The notes under the pieces: model-generated
What the model saw: the letters and a program-made list of their open reading frames with translations, nothing else
The model's database searches: none
What the model was told of the DNA's origin: nothing
Part shown: piece by piece, positions 1-8,387 of the stretch
How positions within the stretch are numbered: the stretch's first letter is position 1
Layout: each line of letters opens with the position of its first letter
Source: Shimia sp. R10_1
GTDB taxonomy: Bacteria; Pseudomonadota; Alphaproteobacteria; Rhodobacterales; Rhodobacteraceae
NCBI RefSeq assembly: GCF_017744095.1
Contig: NZ_JAGHQX010000004.1
Span: 186,001-250,000, forward strand
Direction of reading: 5' to 3'
DNA: 64,000 bases
Position numbers and translations under genes: made by a program

Positions 1-1058
1 GGCGCGGTGCCGCCCGCAGAGCGATAGGCCTCTGCCAGAGCGTTGATGCGGGCAAAGAGCGCGCTTGTGGGCGGGTCATCATAGGTGATTGCGCCAGAGG
101 GGCAGAGCGCCGCGCAGGCACCGCATCCGGCGCAGATGTTTGGATCGATATCCACATGATCGCCTGCAGGGTGGATTGCAGAGGTCGGACAAGCGTCCAG
201 ACACTTGGTGCAAGCTGTTTGTTCCGCACGTGAGTGCGCGCACAGGTTCGGCTCAAGTGCCAAATAGAGCGGTTTCTCGAAGGTTCCGACCAAATGGGAG
301 GCTTCGAGGATAGCGGCGTGCACGGCGGACAGGCTGTTTGGATCGGCACTCAGGTAGCCTTCGCGTTTTTCCGGGGCAGGCACCAATGCCGGTTCACCGC
401 GCAGATCAAGGATGATGTCGCAGGTGGTTTGTGCGCCGTCACGCGGGTCGCCGAATTTCAATGCGCCCCGTCCGCCGGGTTCAAGTTGTTGTAGTGCGTC
501 GATGCGAACCTCGAACTGACCGAGGGCGCCGGAAACACGTTTGATTCGGCCTGCGATCACGTCGCAACTGCGATCCAAAGGCGTGTCGCTGCCGCTAGGG
601 ACCAGCACGGTGACGCTGAGAAACTCTGTGAGCTGGCGGGCCGCAGTTATGGCGACATCTGGCGCGCCCAAGATCAGGCACTGGCCTTCCGATGTGATGT
701 CGTAGGTTTTTGTCTCCGGGGATGGGCGCAGCGCATCTGCGAGTAAAGCAGCCATTTTGGGCGTCGTTTGATCGGTCTGATCTGACCATCCTGCCCGGTC
801 GCGGAGGTCCACACACAGGGGCGGCTCAAGGCCAAGATCGTCGGCAAGTTCGACGAAGAAGTCTTGCTCTTGCTGGCAAGCGACGATGGCGTTTTCGCCT
901 CCGCCCGTTGCTTGCAACAACTCTGCGGCCTGGGGGGCTTGCGTGGTGCAAAGGCCGCTGTGAACTTTTGAACATGTCACTCCGGTTGAAGCAGACAAAG
1001 GCGCGCCTTCCAGTGCAAAGCTGTTCGAACAATTACACAATATCAAAGTCTTGGACAT
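1..1058 (-). CDS. 4Fe-4S ferredoxin-type protein of the formate dehydrogenase locus (partial, C-terminus off the left edge)
   Basis: Reading the minus strand from an ATG at 1058, preceded by GGGAGGA, gives an open frame to the window edge (about 352 residues, no stop). The N-terminal part starts MSKTLILCNCSNSF and is a divergent domain that I cannot assign. Near residues 280-330 lie two ferredoxin clusters, CTKCLDACP and CAGCGACAALCP, so two [4Fe-4S] centres are expected. Such proteins sit divergently from fdh operons in many Rhodobacteraceae and probably act as electron carrier or maturation partner; that role is inference from context. The gene is divergent from the DUF3305 gene, across a 321-bp gap. 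The frame call is strong; the function is only class-level. Confidence 0.85.
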   Translation of the reverse strand, partial: MSKTLILCNCSNSFALEGAPLSASTGVTCSKVHSGLCTTQAPQAAELLQATGGGENAIVACQQEQDFFVELADDLGLEPPLCVDLRDRAGWSDQTDQTTPKMAALLADALRPSPETKTYDITSEGQCLILGAPDVAITAARQLTEFLSVTVLVPSGSDTPLDRSCDVIAGRIKRVSGALGQFEVRIDALQQLEPGGRGALKFGDPRDGAQTTCDIILDLRGEPALVPAPEKREGYLSADPNSLSAVHAAILEASHLVGTFEKPLYLALEPNLCAHSRAEQTACTKCLDACPTSAIHPAGDHVDIDPNICAGCGACAALCPSGAITYDDPPTSALFARINALAEAYRSAGGTA

Positions 1059-1379
1059 GTCTTCCTCCCGTATTCGACGCTGGATTTCTCGCCGAACGCT
1101 TCAAAGAAATGCATGAATCTCAGGTGCCGTAAAGCCTTACAAACATGACAAAAATCGTCGGGTAGAGGCTTGCAAGACCAAGTGATTCTATAGGTCTTTG
1201 AGGGCGTGTGGACAATCTGACCACGCTTTACCCCGGGGCAGCGCGCGCGGGATCAAAATGTCCAGTTTCGACCGACAATGAGCCGGGATTTACGTTTTCC
1301 TTTTGTGATTTCACATCGGCAGGGGATCATAGGGATGCGCCGAAAAAAATTCTGGGCGCGGGAGGAGAACTAAAGCCGC
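1059..1379. promoter_or_regulatory. Divergent intergenic region between the ferredoxin gene and the fdh operon
   Basis: This 321-bp stretch has no convincing gene and must carry the promoters for both directions. An imperfect inverted repeat, GTGTGG...CCACGC, lies near 1206-1226. A strong GGAGGAG at 1361-1367 precedes the DUF3305 start. I see no clear -35/-10 pair or FNR-type box. Confidence 0.4.
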
Positions 1380-1937
1380 ATGCGTAAAGCGCCGGTTTCA
1401 TTGCCACTGGGCATCGTTATTCGTAGGACACCCTCGGTAAACCGTTGGGTGCCTTTTGCGTGGCAAGCTGTTGCTGTGCTCCCCGGCGCGGCGCAGGCCG
1501 ATTGGCAGGTGTTGCGAGAGGAAGGTGAGGCAGTCGAATTTCATGCCGCCACGGTGCCTCTGGAATTGTGGCACACAGATACGGAGGCGTATCTTGCCAC
1601 GTTGTCCGCACGAGTGCCCTCAATTGGCGTCGTGATGCGGGAGACCGAAGACCCTGACGCGGAGCACCCATACGAAATCTTGCTTGCGACGGCTTCGGCT
1701 TATGAATTCCAAGACTACGCGGACAGCGGTGAGGAACTATTGGAACTGGTGCCTATGCCAGAGGGGCTGGTTGCGTTCCTGCGCGACTTTGTTCAGGCGC
1801 ATCATGAAGAAGAGATTTTTGTGAAGCGACGTCGTGATAAGAAACGCATCGATTTGATGGAAGATGGGCGCGGCGATGCGCGGATTTCGCAGTTGAGTGA
1901 CGTTTTTCGGGCGCCACGCACTGGGAGGCCACATTGA
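1380..1937 (+). CDS. DUF3305 domain-containing protein
   Basis: 185 residues. The core, LPLGIVIRRTPSVNRW followed by an AVAVLPGA segment, fits the DUF3305 family, small soluble proteins found almost only next to formate dehydrogenase genes in alpha- and betaproteobacteria. No catalytic motif or membrane segment is visible. The C-terminus is basic (FVKRRRDKKR). The ATG at 1380 follows GGAGGAG at 1361-1367, a slightly long spacing. The stop overlaps the TTG start of the next gene, so the two are probably translationally coupled. Function is unknown; a role in formate dehydrogenase assembly is inference from linkage. Confidence 0.8.
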   Translation: MRKAPVSLPLGIVIRRTPSVNRWVPFAWQAVAVLPGAAQADWQVLREEGEAVEFHAATVPLELWHTDTEAYLATLSARVPSIGVVMRETEDPDAEHPYEILLATASAYEFQDYADSGEELLELVPMPEGLVAFLRDFVQAHHEEEIFVKRRRDKKRIDLMEDGRGDARISQLSDVFRAPRTGRPH

Positions 1938-2617
1938 GCCGGGGTGGAGATTTCTGGGCGCGCCGCAAGGCTGCTGTGGCGGAGGAAGCTGCCGAAGCAG
2001 CTTTGGTTGCGGAACAGCAGGTGCTCGCGCAAGAGCATGCGGTTCTTGAGGAAAAGACAGACGCTGAGATTTTGGCGGAATTGGAGTTGCCGGACCCTGA
2101 TGCGCTGGAGCAAGGCGATGATTTCACCGTGTTTCTTGCAAAAGCGGTGCCAGAACGCATTCGCCGCCGCGCACTGCGCAAACTTTGGCTGACCAATCCG
2201 GTTTTGGCCAATCTGGATGAGCTGGTCGATTATGGTGAGGACTTCACCGACAGCGCGATGGTGATCGAGGGCATGCAGACCGCCTATCAAGTGGGCAAAG
2301 GCATGCTGAAACATGTGGAAGAAATGGCCCGTCAGGCGGCGGAGAAAGAGGCTGCTGAGGCGGGATCTCTCGTCGAAGCTGAGGCCGCCGATGACGCGGT
2401 CGAAGATGTGACTGAGGTGTCGCCAGTAGAGATGGAAGAAATGCGGGATGGCGGCTTAGAGGGAGCCCCGGTAGCGATGGCGTTTGAGGGCGAAGATGCA
2501 GAAATTGCAAGCGGTGTCGCCGAAGCCGCGGAGCCGGACCCCGTAGCCCCCGTGCGCCGCCGCCTGCGGTTTGAATTTGCAGGAATTGAACAGACTGAGG
2601 GGATGACACAGGAATGA
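1934..2617 (+). CDS. DUF3306 domain-containing protein
   Basis: 227 residues, starting at a TTG that overlaps the DUF3305 stop (TTGA). The N-terminus, DFWARRKAAVAEE, matches the usual DFWSRRKAAV opening of DUF3306 proteins. The middle is a helical segment with a DDFTVFL...PERIRRRALRKLWLTNPVLANLDELVDY core typical of the family, split here by normal sequence. The C-terminal third is acidic, low complexity and Glu/Ala rich, probably disordered. The gene lies between DUF3305 and the TorD-like chaperone and overlaps the latter by 4 bp. It is likely an accessory factor for formate dehydrogenase; no biochemical role can be read from the sequence. Confidence 0.8.
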   Translation: MSRGGDFWARRKAAVAEEAAEAALVAEQQVLAQEHAVLEEKTDAEILAELELPDPDALEQGDDFTVFLAKAVPERIRRRALRKLWLTNPVLANLDELVDYGEDFTDSAMVIEGMQTAYQVGKGMLKHVEEMARQAAEKEAAEAGSLVEAEAADDAVEDVTEVSPVEMEEMRDGGLEGAPVAMAFEGEDAEIASGVAEAAEPDPVAPVRRRLRFEFAGIEQTEGMTQE

Positions 2618-3222
2618 GCGAAGCCGTCAAGGATACTGTGATCGCTGAAGAGGATCTGCTGCGCGCGGATCTTTATGACTTTCTTGCTGCGTTGCTATCA
2701 AGCCCGCCTGACACAGCTTTGCTGCAGCGTGCCGCGGGACTTGGCGGCGATGATAGCGAACTGGGGCGCGCCATCAGTACGCTTGCGCGTATTGCCAAAG
2801 CAATGAAAGAGACGGCTGTCGAGCGTGAGTTCAATGCGCTGTTCATCGGTTTGGGGCGTGGCGAGTTGATGCCCTTTGCCTCTTATTACCTTACGGGGTT
2901 CCTTAACGAAAAACCGCTCGCCACGCTGCGTTCGGATATGGCCGGTTTGCGGATTACGCGCGCGCCGAACGTATACGAACCCGAAGACAATATTGCGAGC
3001 TTGCTGGAAATGATGGCCGGGATGATCCGGGGCCGTTTTGGCGCACCTGTGCCGTTGGGGCGTCAGAAGGATTTCTACTTCACCCACATCGCGCCCTGGG
3101 CCGAGCATTTCTTCAGCGATTTGGAAGCGGCACAGAACTCAGTGTTCTATGCCCCTGTGGGCACTGTGGCCAAAGCGTTCCTTGAGATTGAGACACAAGC
3201 GTTCCGCATGGGGGCGGAGTGA
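2614..3222 (+). CDS. TorD/DmsD-family molybdoenzyme chaperone
   Basis: 202 residues, all-helical composition. The segment EREFNALFIGLGRGELMPFASYY, read in two halves, is the TorD-family signature (YxxLF...G.G.L.PY.S.Y), and EPEDNIASLLEMMAGMI matches the conserved E-x-x-D-H/N region. TorD-like proteins bind the Tat signal of a molybdoenzyme and hold it until the cofactor is inserted. The presumed client is the FdhA encoded two genes downstream. The start overlaps the DUF3306 stop (ATGA). The family assignment is firm; the client is inferred from neighbourhood. Confidence 0.88.
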   Translation: MSEAVKDTVIAEEDLLRADLYDFLAALLSSPPDTALLQRAAGLGGDDSELGRAISTLARIAKAMKETAVEREFNALFIGLGRGELMPFASYYLTGFLNEKPLATLRSDMAGLRITRAPNVYEPEDNIASLLEMMAGMIRGRFGAPVPLGRQKDFYFTHIAPWAEHFFSDLEAAQNSVFYAPVGTVAKAFLEIETQAFRMGAE

Positions 3223-3271
3223 ACGTAAACCGAAACGTCGGGCCCCAACCGACATGAAGAAGGAGCAGACC

Positions 3272-3463
3272 ATGAGCCAGCCAGAGGAAAAAGGCGCCAG
3301 CCGGCGTGATTTTCTGAAGCTCGCCACGACGGCAGCCCCAGCTGCAGCCGCAGTGGTGGCGCTTTCGCCTGATACGGCGGAAGCCCAACCGGCTGATCTG
3401 TCCAGCAACAAGATGCAGGACACCGCGCACACCCGCGCATACCTCGATAGCGCCCGGTTCTGA
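3272..3463 (+). CDS. Small Tat-signal protein of the fdh operon
   Basis: 63 residues from ATG 3272, with AGGAG at 3261-3265. An in-frame ATG at 3254 would add six residues but has a poorer ribosome site. The N-terminal SRRDFLKLATTAAPAAAAVV is a twin-arginine signal, followed by about 30 residues ending YLDSARF. Such short proteins are regularly encoded just before fdhA in Rhodobacteraceae and related groups. The mature part after AEA is about 25 residues, so it may be a subunit, a decoy for the Tat chaperone, or a membrane-anchored peptide; function unknown. It is real by position, ribosome site and signal. Confidence 0.75.
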   Translation: MSQPEEKGASRRDFLKLATTAAPAAAAVVALSPDTAEAQPADLSSNKMQDTAHTRAYLDSARF

Positions 3464-3568
3464 TCGGACGGTATCCCCGCCCCCGACCACCGGTTGCGTG
3501 ACGCCCACCGGTCGGGATCAAGGAAGTACCTAGCAAGTTCCCGATAAGGGACAGCAAGGGAGGAAACT

Positions 3569-6463
3569 ATGCTTAGGAAAAAGACCAACGGGGTTGCGCG
3601 ACGCCCCCAGCGGACAAGTATCCTGTCTGTCGCAGCTGAGAAAGCTGTGGACCGCCGCACATTCTTGCGCGGATCCGGCCTCGCCATCGGCGGGTTGGCA
3701 GCAATAGGTGCCACTGGAGGCACCGTCACTCAGGCGCAAGCCCAAGACGCCGCAAACACTGCCGTTCAAACAGTCAAATCCGTCTGCACCCACTGCTCTG
3801 TGGGCTGTACGGTTGTGGCTGAAGTGCAAAGCGGCGTTTGGGTCGGTCAGGAACCAGGTTGGGACAGCCCGTTCAACCTTGGCGCCCATTGCGCGAAAGG
3901 CGCTTCAGTACGTGAGCACGCCCATGGCGAACGCCGTCTGAAGTATCCGATGAAAAAAGAGGGTGGTGAGTGGAAACGCATCAGCTGGGAACAGGCGATC
4001 AACGAGATCGGCGACGGCATGATGAAGATCCGCGAAGAAAGTGGCCCGGACAGCGTTTATTGGCTCGGCTCTGCCAAGCACAACAACGAACAGGCCTATC
4101 TGTTCCGTAAGTTTGCCGCCTATTGGGGCACAAACAACGTGGATCACCAGGCGCGTATCTGTCACTCCACCACGGTTGCAGGTGTTGCAAACACATGGGG
4201 CTACGGCGCCATGACCAACTCCTACAATGACATTCACAATTCCAAAGCCATCTTCATCATTGGCGGCAACCCAGCCGAAGCCCACCCGGTTTCGCTGTTG
4301 CACGTGCTGCGCGCGAAAGAGCGCAACAACGCACCGCTGATCGTATGTGACCCGCGCTTTACCCGCACGGCGGCGCATGCGGATGAATATGTGCGTTTCC
4401 GTCCCGGCACCGACGTGGCGCTGGTTTGGGGCATCCTGTGGCACATCTTCGAAAACGGTTGGGAAGATAAAGAGTTCATCCGCACCCGTGTTTGGGGGAT
4501 GGATCAGATCAAAGAAGAAGTGGCCAAGTGGAATCCGGAAGAAGTTGAACGCGTCACAGGCGCGCCGGGGGAACAGCTGCGCCGCGTCGCACGCCAGATG
4601 GTGAACAACCGTCCTGGCACTGTGATCTGGTGCATGGGTGGCACACAGCACACCAACGGTAATAACAATACGCGTGCGTATTGTGTGCTGCAGTTGGCGC
4701 TGGGCAATATGGGCACAGAGGGTGGCGGCACCAACATCTTCCGCGGCCACGACAACGTGCAAGGCGCAACGGACCTTGGCGTTCTGTCCCACACGCTGCC
4801 CGGCTACTATGGCCTGTCCGCAGGCGCATGGGCGCACTGGGGCCGTGTCTGGGGTGAAGATGGTGATTGGCTGAAAGGCCAGTTTGCGACCACCACCGGT
4901 GCTGACGGCAAAGAGAAGTCGCTTCAGAACCTCACCGGGATTCCGGTGTCGCGCTGGATCGACGGTGTGCTGGAAGATCCAGAGAACATGGACAACCCCG
5001 ACAAAGTGCGGGCCATGGTGCTTTGGGGCCACGCGCCGAACTCGCAGACACGCGGTAAAGAAATGAAAACAGCGATGGAGAAGCTGGACATGCTGGTCGT
5101 TGTCGACCCGTTCCCAACCGCTTCTGCTGTTATGCAAGACCGCACCGATGGCGTGTATCTTCTGCCGGCCTGTACGCAGTTTGAGACCCGTGGGTCCGCG
5201 ACCGCGTCCAACCGCTCTTTGCAGTGGCGTGATCAGATCATTGAACCGCTGTTTGAGAGCAAGCCGGACCATGAGATCATGGGGCTCTTTGCCAACAAGT
5301 TTGGCTGGGCAGACCGTTTCTTCCGCAACATCGAAATGGAAGACGAGAACACCCCGAATGTGGAAAGCATCACCCGTGAGTTCAACGCTGGTCTGTGGAC
5401 GATTGGCTACACCGGTCAGTCGCCTGAACGCATCAAGCTGCATATGGCAAACCAGCACACCTTTGACCGCACGACGCTGAAAGCGAACGGTGGTCCGGCG
5501 GATGGTGACTACTATGGTATGCCGTGGCCATGCTGGGGCACGCCAGAGATGAAGCACCCGGGCACGCCAAACCTCTATGACATGTCCAAACGTGTCTCTG
5601 AGGGTGGTTTGACCTTCCGCGCCCGCTTTGGTGTAGAACGTGACGGTGACAACCTTCTGGCCGAAGGTGTGGCAAGCCTCGATTCCGAAATTCAGGATGG
5701 CTATCCAGAATTCACAATGCAGATGCTGATGGATCTGGGTTGGGATGGCGATCTGACGGATGAAGAGCGTGCTGCGATCGATGCGGTGGCCGGACCCAAG
5801 ACCAACTGGAAAACCGACCTGTCAGGCGGCATCCAGCGGGTGGCGATCAAGCACGAATGTGCGCCATTTGGGAACGCGAAAGCCCGTGCCGTGGTTTGGA
5901 CCTTCCCGGATCCTATCCCGCTGCACCGCGAGCCGCTCTACACCAACCGTCGTGATCTGGTGGCGGATTATCCGACCTATGAGGATCGGAAATTCTATCG
6001 TCTGCCAACCATGTACGCCTCGATCCAGAAACAGGACTTCAGCAAGGACTATCCGCTGATCCTGACGTCCGGGCGTCTGGTGGAATACGAAGGTGGCGGG
6101 GATGAAACCCGTTCCAACCCTTGGCTGGCCGAACTGCAGCAGGACATGTTTGTCGAGATCAACCCGCGTGATGCGAACAATCTCGGTGTGCGTGATCAGG
6201 CGCAGGTGTGGGTCGAAGGTGCCGAAGGGGCCAAGGTCAAAGTGATGGCCATGGTGACCGAACGCGTCGGCGAAGGTGTGGTCTTCATGCCGTTCCACTT
6301 TGCGGGCCATTTCGAAGGAGAAGACCTGCGGAGCAAGTATCCGGCAGGGGCCGATCCATATGTGTTGGGCGAAGCCACCAACACGGCGCAGACCTATGGC
6401 TATGACAGCGTGACTCAGATGCAGGAGACCAAAGCGACTCTCTGCAAAATCTGGGCAGCATAA
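3569..6463 (+). CDS. fdhA: Formate dehydrogenase alpha (catalytic, molybdopterin) subunit
   Basis: 964 residues, the normal size for FdnG/Fdh-type catalytic subunits. A Tat signal (RR at 29-30, DRRTFLRGSG) directs export as a folded enzyme. The N-terminal [4Fe-4S] site is C73, C76, C80 and C108. The bis-MGD active site has ARICHS, with Cys198-His199 where E. coli FdnG has selenocysteine, so this is the Cys version and needs no SECIS. The molybdopterin and dinucleotide-binding domains follow to residue 964. Start ATG 3569 follows GGGAGGAA. With the beta subunit and cytochrome b it should oxidise formate in the periplasm and pass electrons to quinone; direction and orientation are inferred from the signal and subunits. 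Confidence 0.96.
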   Translation: MLRKKTNGVARRPQRTSILSVAAEKAVDRRTFLRGSGLAIGGLAAIGATGGTVTQAQAQDAANTAVQTVKSVCTHCSVGCTVVAEVQSGVWVGQEPGWDSPFNLGAHCAKGASVREHAHGERRLKYPMKKEGGEWKRISWEQAINEIGDGMMKIREESGPDSVYWLGSAKHNNEQAYLFRKFAAYWGTNNVDHQARICHSTTVAGVANTWGYGAMTNSYNDIHNSKAIFIIGGNPAEAHPVSLLHVLRAKERNNAPLIVCDPRFTRTAAHADEYVRFRPGTDVALVWGILWHIFENGWEDKEFIRTRVWGMDQIKEEVAKWNPEEVERVTGAPGEQLRRVARQMVNNRPGTVIWCMGGTQHTNGNNNTRAYCVLQLALGNMGTEGGGTNIFRGHDNVQGATDLGVLSHTLPGYYGLSAGAWAHWGRVWGEDGDWLKGQFATTTGADGKEKSLQNLTGIPVSRWIDGVLEDPENMDNPDKVRAMVLWGHAPNSQTRGKEMKTAMEKLDMLVVVDPFPTASAVMQDRTDGVYLLPACTQFETRGSATASNRSLQWRDQIIEPLFESKPDHEIMGLFANKFGWADRFFRNIEMEDENTPNVESITREFNAGLWTIGYTGQSPERIKLHMANQHTFDRTTLKANGGPADGDYYGMPWPCWGTPEMKHPGTPNLYDMSKRVSEGGLTFRARFGVERDGDNLLAEGVASLDSEIQDGYPEFTMQMLMDLGWDGDLTDEERAAIDAVAGPKTNWKTDLSGGIQRVAIKHECAPFGNAKARAVVWTFPDPIPLHREPLYTNRRDLVADYPTYEDRKFYRLPTMYASIQKQDFSKDYPLILTSGRLVEYEGGGDETRSNPWLAELQQDMFVEINPRDANNLGVRDQAQVWVEGAEGAKVKVMAMVTERVGEGVVFMPFHFAGHFEGEDLRSKYPAGADPYVLGEATNTAQTYGYDSVTQMQETKATLCKIWAA

Positions 6464-6475
6464 GGAGGAAGAGAA

Positions 6476-7069
6476 ATGGCACGAGCGAAATTTCTCTGCG
6501 ACGCGGAACGTTGCATCGAATGCAACGCCTGCGTCACGGCCTGTAAGAACGAGCACGAGGTGCCTTGGGGCATCAACCGGCGTCGCGTTGTGACAATCAA
6601 CGACGGTACACCGGGTGAGCGTTCGATTTCTGTGGCATGCATGCATTGTTCAGACGCGCCTTGTATGGCGGTCTGTCCGGTGGATTGCTTCTATCAGAAC
6701 GAAGAAGGTGTGGTGCTGCACTCCAAAGACCTGTGCATTGGCTGTGGCTATTGCTTCTACGCGTGTCCGTTTGGCGCGCCGCAATATCCGCAGGCAGGCA
6801 ACTTTGGCAGCCGCGGCAAGATGGACAAATGCACCTTCTGTGCAGGCGGGCCGGAAGAGAACCACTCCACTGCGGAATTCGCCAAATATGGCCGAAACCG
6901 CATCGCGGAAGGCAAGCTGCCGATCTGTGCGGAGATGTGTTCCACCAAAGCCCTTTTGGCGGGTGACGGGGATGTTGTCTCCGCGATCTACCGCGAACGC
7001 GTTGTGGCGCGCGGTTTTGGCACCGGCGCCTGGGGCTGGGGCACCGCTTATGAGCAAAAAGGCGGCTGA
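6476..7069 (+). CDS. fdhB: Formate dehydrogenase beta (iron-sulfur) subunit
   Basis: 197 residues with four cysteine clusters: CIECNACVTAC near 13, CMHCSDAPCMAVC near 55, CIGCGYCFYACP near 87, and the pair CTFC...CAEMC near 118 and 150. This is the four-[4Fe-4S] arrangement of FDH3-type beta subunits that carry electrons from the molybdenum site to the cytochrome b. It lacks the C-terminal membrane helix of E. coli FdnH, so anchoring depends on the gamma subunit. It has no signal of its own and is expected to ride through Tat with FdhA. An AGGAGG lies just before the ATG, 12 bp after fdhA. Confidence 0.95.
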   Translation: MARAKFLCDAERCIECNACVTACKNEHEVPWGINRRRVVTINDGTPGERSISVACMHCSDAPCMAVCPVDCFYQNEEGVVLHSKDLCIGCGYCFYACPFGAPQYPQAGNFGSRGKMDKCTFCAGGPEENHSTAEFAKYGRNRIAEGKLPICAEMCSTKALLAGDGDVVSAIYRERVVARGFGTGAWGWGTAYEQKGG

Positions 7070-7083
7070 TACCGTCTAAATCA

Positions 7084-7109
7084 CCGGCGGCGGGTTTTCT
7101 TGCCGCCGG
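7084..7109 (+). terminator. Hairpin between fdhB and the gamma-subunit gene
   Basis: CCGGCGGC (7084-7091) pairs perfectly with GCCGCCGG (7102-7109) across a T-rich loop. No U-run of the classic length follows, so it may act as a partial terminator or an mRNA-stabilising stem that sets different levels for fdhAB and downstream genes. Confidence 0.45.
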
Positions 7110-7188
7110 ATTGATACTTTGAAGACTTCTTCATGCGCGGTTTTGGGCACAGCTCTGACCCCATGGTTTCAGATAAAATGAGGATGTG

Positions 7189-8385
7189 ATGCGCGCGCTT
7201 CTCTGGATGGCTCTTTCGTTCATGTTGGCATTGCCAGCTTTGGCTCAAGACACGACACCTGATCGCAGCTTAACGGGCGGCGCTCAGACGCTCGAAGATA
7301 TTATGGCACGGCAGCGTGGTGAAAAGCTTGATGACAGTTTCCGGCGCGATGCGACTGGCCAAGGCAATGTCGAAGCGTTGATAGGACAGCTGGGTACGCG
7401 CGGGGTTGCCTCAGATTCCGAAGTGTTTCGTGCGTTGCGCTACGGCAGTGCAAACACAACAACACAAGCCAGTGGCCCAACCAGTACTTTGCTTATTCAA
7501 GACAGCGGTATGACCTGGCTCACGTTCCGTGAAGGGCCTTTGATCCAATATGGGTTTTATCTGCTGGGCGGCATGACAGCAGTGATTGCCTTGTTTTGGC
7601 TGGTCCGTGGCAAGATCTTGATCGAAGGCGCAAAGACAGGCCGCAACATCATTCGGTTTTTGGCAATCGAACGCTTTGCGCATTGGTTGATGGGGATATC
7701 TTTCATCATTCTGGGGATTACGGGCCTGGTACTGCTGATTGGGCGCAAGTTTATCATCCCATGGATGGGACACGAGGCCTATGCCTCGATCGCTTTGGCC
7801 GGGAAGTGGGTGCACAACAACATTGCATGGGCGTTTATGCTTGGCCTGCTCATGGTGTTTGTCATGTGGGTACACCACAATATTCCGGACCGTACGGATC
7901 TCAAATGGCTTGCCAAAGGGGGCGGTCTTTTTGCCAAAGGTGTGCACCCACCTGCCAAGAAATTTAATGCCGGACAAAAGATCATTTTCTGGTCTGTGAT
8001 CGTGTTGGGAGTTTCGATTTCAGCTTCGGGTCTTGCACTGCTCTTTCCGTTTGAGCTGCCGATGTTTGCCAAGACGTTCAACGTTTTGAACATGCTCGGC
8101 CTGCCCCAGCTGATCACAGGAGCGCCCTTGCCAGAGGTTTTGTCTCCCTATGAGGAAATGCAACTTAGCCAGATCTGGCATGGCGTCATTGCCTTTGTGT
8201 TCATCGCCATCATCATTGCCCATATCTATTTAGGGTCTGTCGGGATGGAAGGTGCCATTGATACAATGGCGACGGGCGAAGTGGATGAGCAATGGGCCAA
8301 AGAGCACCACTCCATCTGGTATGAAGAAGAGCTAGCCAAAGCGCAGGCGAAAACCGCGGCTGATCAGGCAACCCCAGCGGAGTGA
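7189..8385 (+). CDS. fdhC: Formate dehydrogenase gamma subunit (cytochrome b556)
   Basis: 398 residues from ATG 7189 (a GTG lies one codon upstream); AGGA at 7181-7184. A signal peptide (MALSFMLALPALA) is followed by a periplasmic stretch of about 90 residues, then about five membrane helices. Histidines in FAHWLMG, GKWVHNN, QIWHGV and AHIYLG are placed as b-heme and quinone-site ligands of FdnI-type subunits. It accepts electrons from FdhB and reduces quinone. The long N-terminal extension is usual for the 350-400-residue alphaproteobacterial form compared with the 217-residue E. coli FdnI. It is followed 2 bp later by the WD40-cytochrome gene. Confidence 0.92.
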   Translation: MRALLWMALSFMLALPALAQDTTPDRSLTGGAQTLEDIMARQRGEKLDDSFRRDATGQGNVEALIGQLGTRGVASDSEVFRALRYGSANTTTQASGPTSTLLIQDSGMTWLTFREGPLIQYGFYLLGGMTAVIALFWLVRGKILIEGAKTGRNIIRFLAIERFAHWLMGISFIILGITGLVLLIGRKFIIPWMGHEAYASIALAGKWVHNNIAWAFMLGLLMVFVMWVHHNIPDRTDLKWLAKGGGLFAKGVHPPAKKFNAGQKIIFWSVIVLGVSISASGLALLFPFELPMFAKTFNVLNMLGLPQLITGAPLPEVLSPYEEMQLSQIWHGVIAFVFIAIIIAHIYLGSVGMEGAIDTMATGEVDEQWAKEHHSIWYEEELAKAQAKTAADQATPAE

Positions 8386-8387
8386 AT

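Noticed and set aside
3905-5557. 550-codon minus-strand frame opposite fdhA
   Set aside because: Shadow of the formate dehydrogenase alpha gene; it is rich in His, Arg and Val with no family sequence, and fdhA is unambiguous.
3569-6463. Selenocysteine form of formate dehydrogenase
   Set aside because: The active-site codon is TGT (Cys198), and no in-frame TGA is present in the gene.
7084-7109. Riboswitch or molybdenum-responsive RNA between fdhB and the gamma gene
   Set aside because: Only one simple hairpin is seen; no conserved multi-stem structure.
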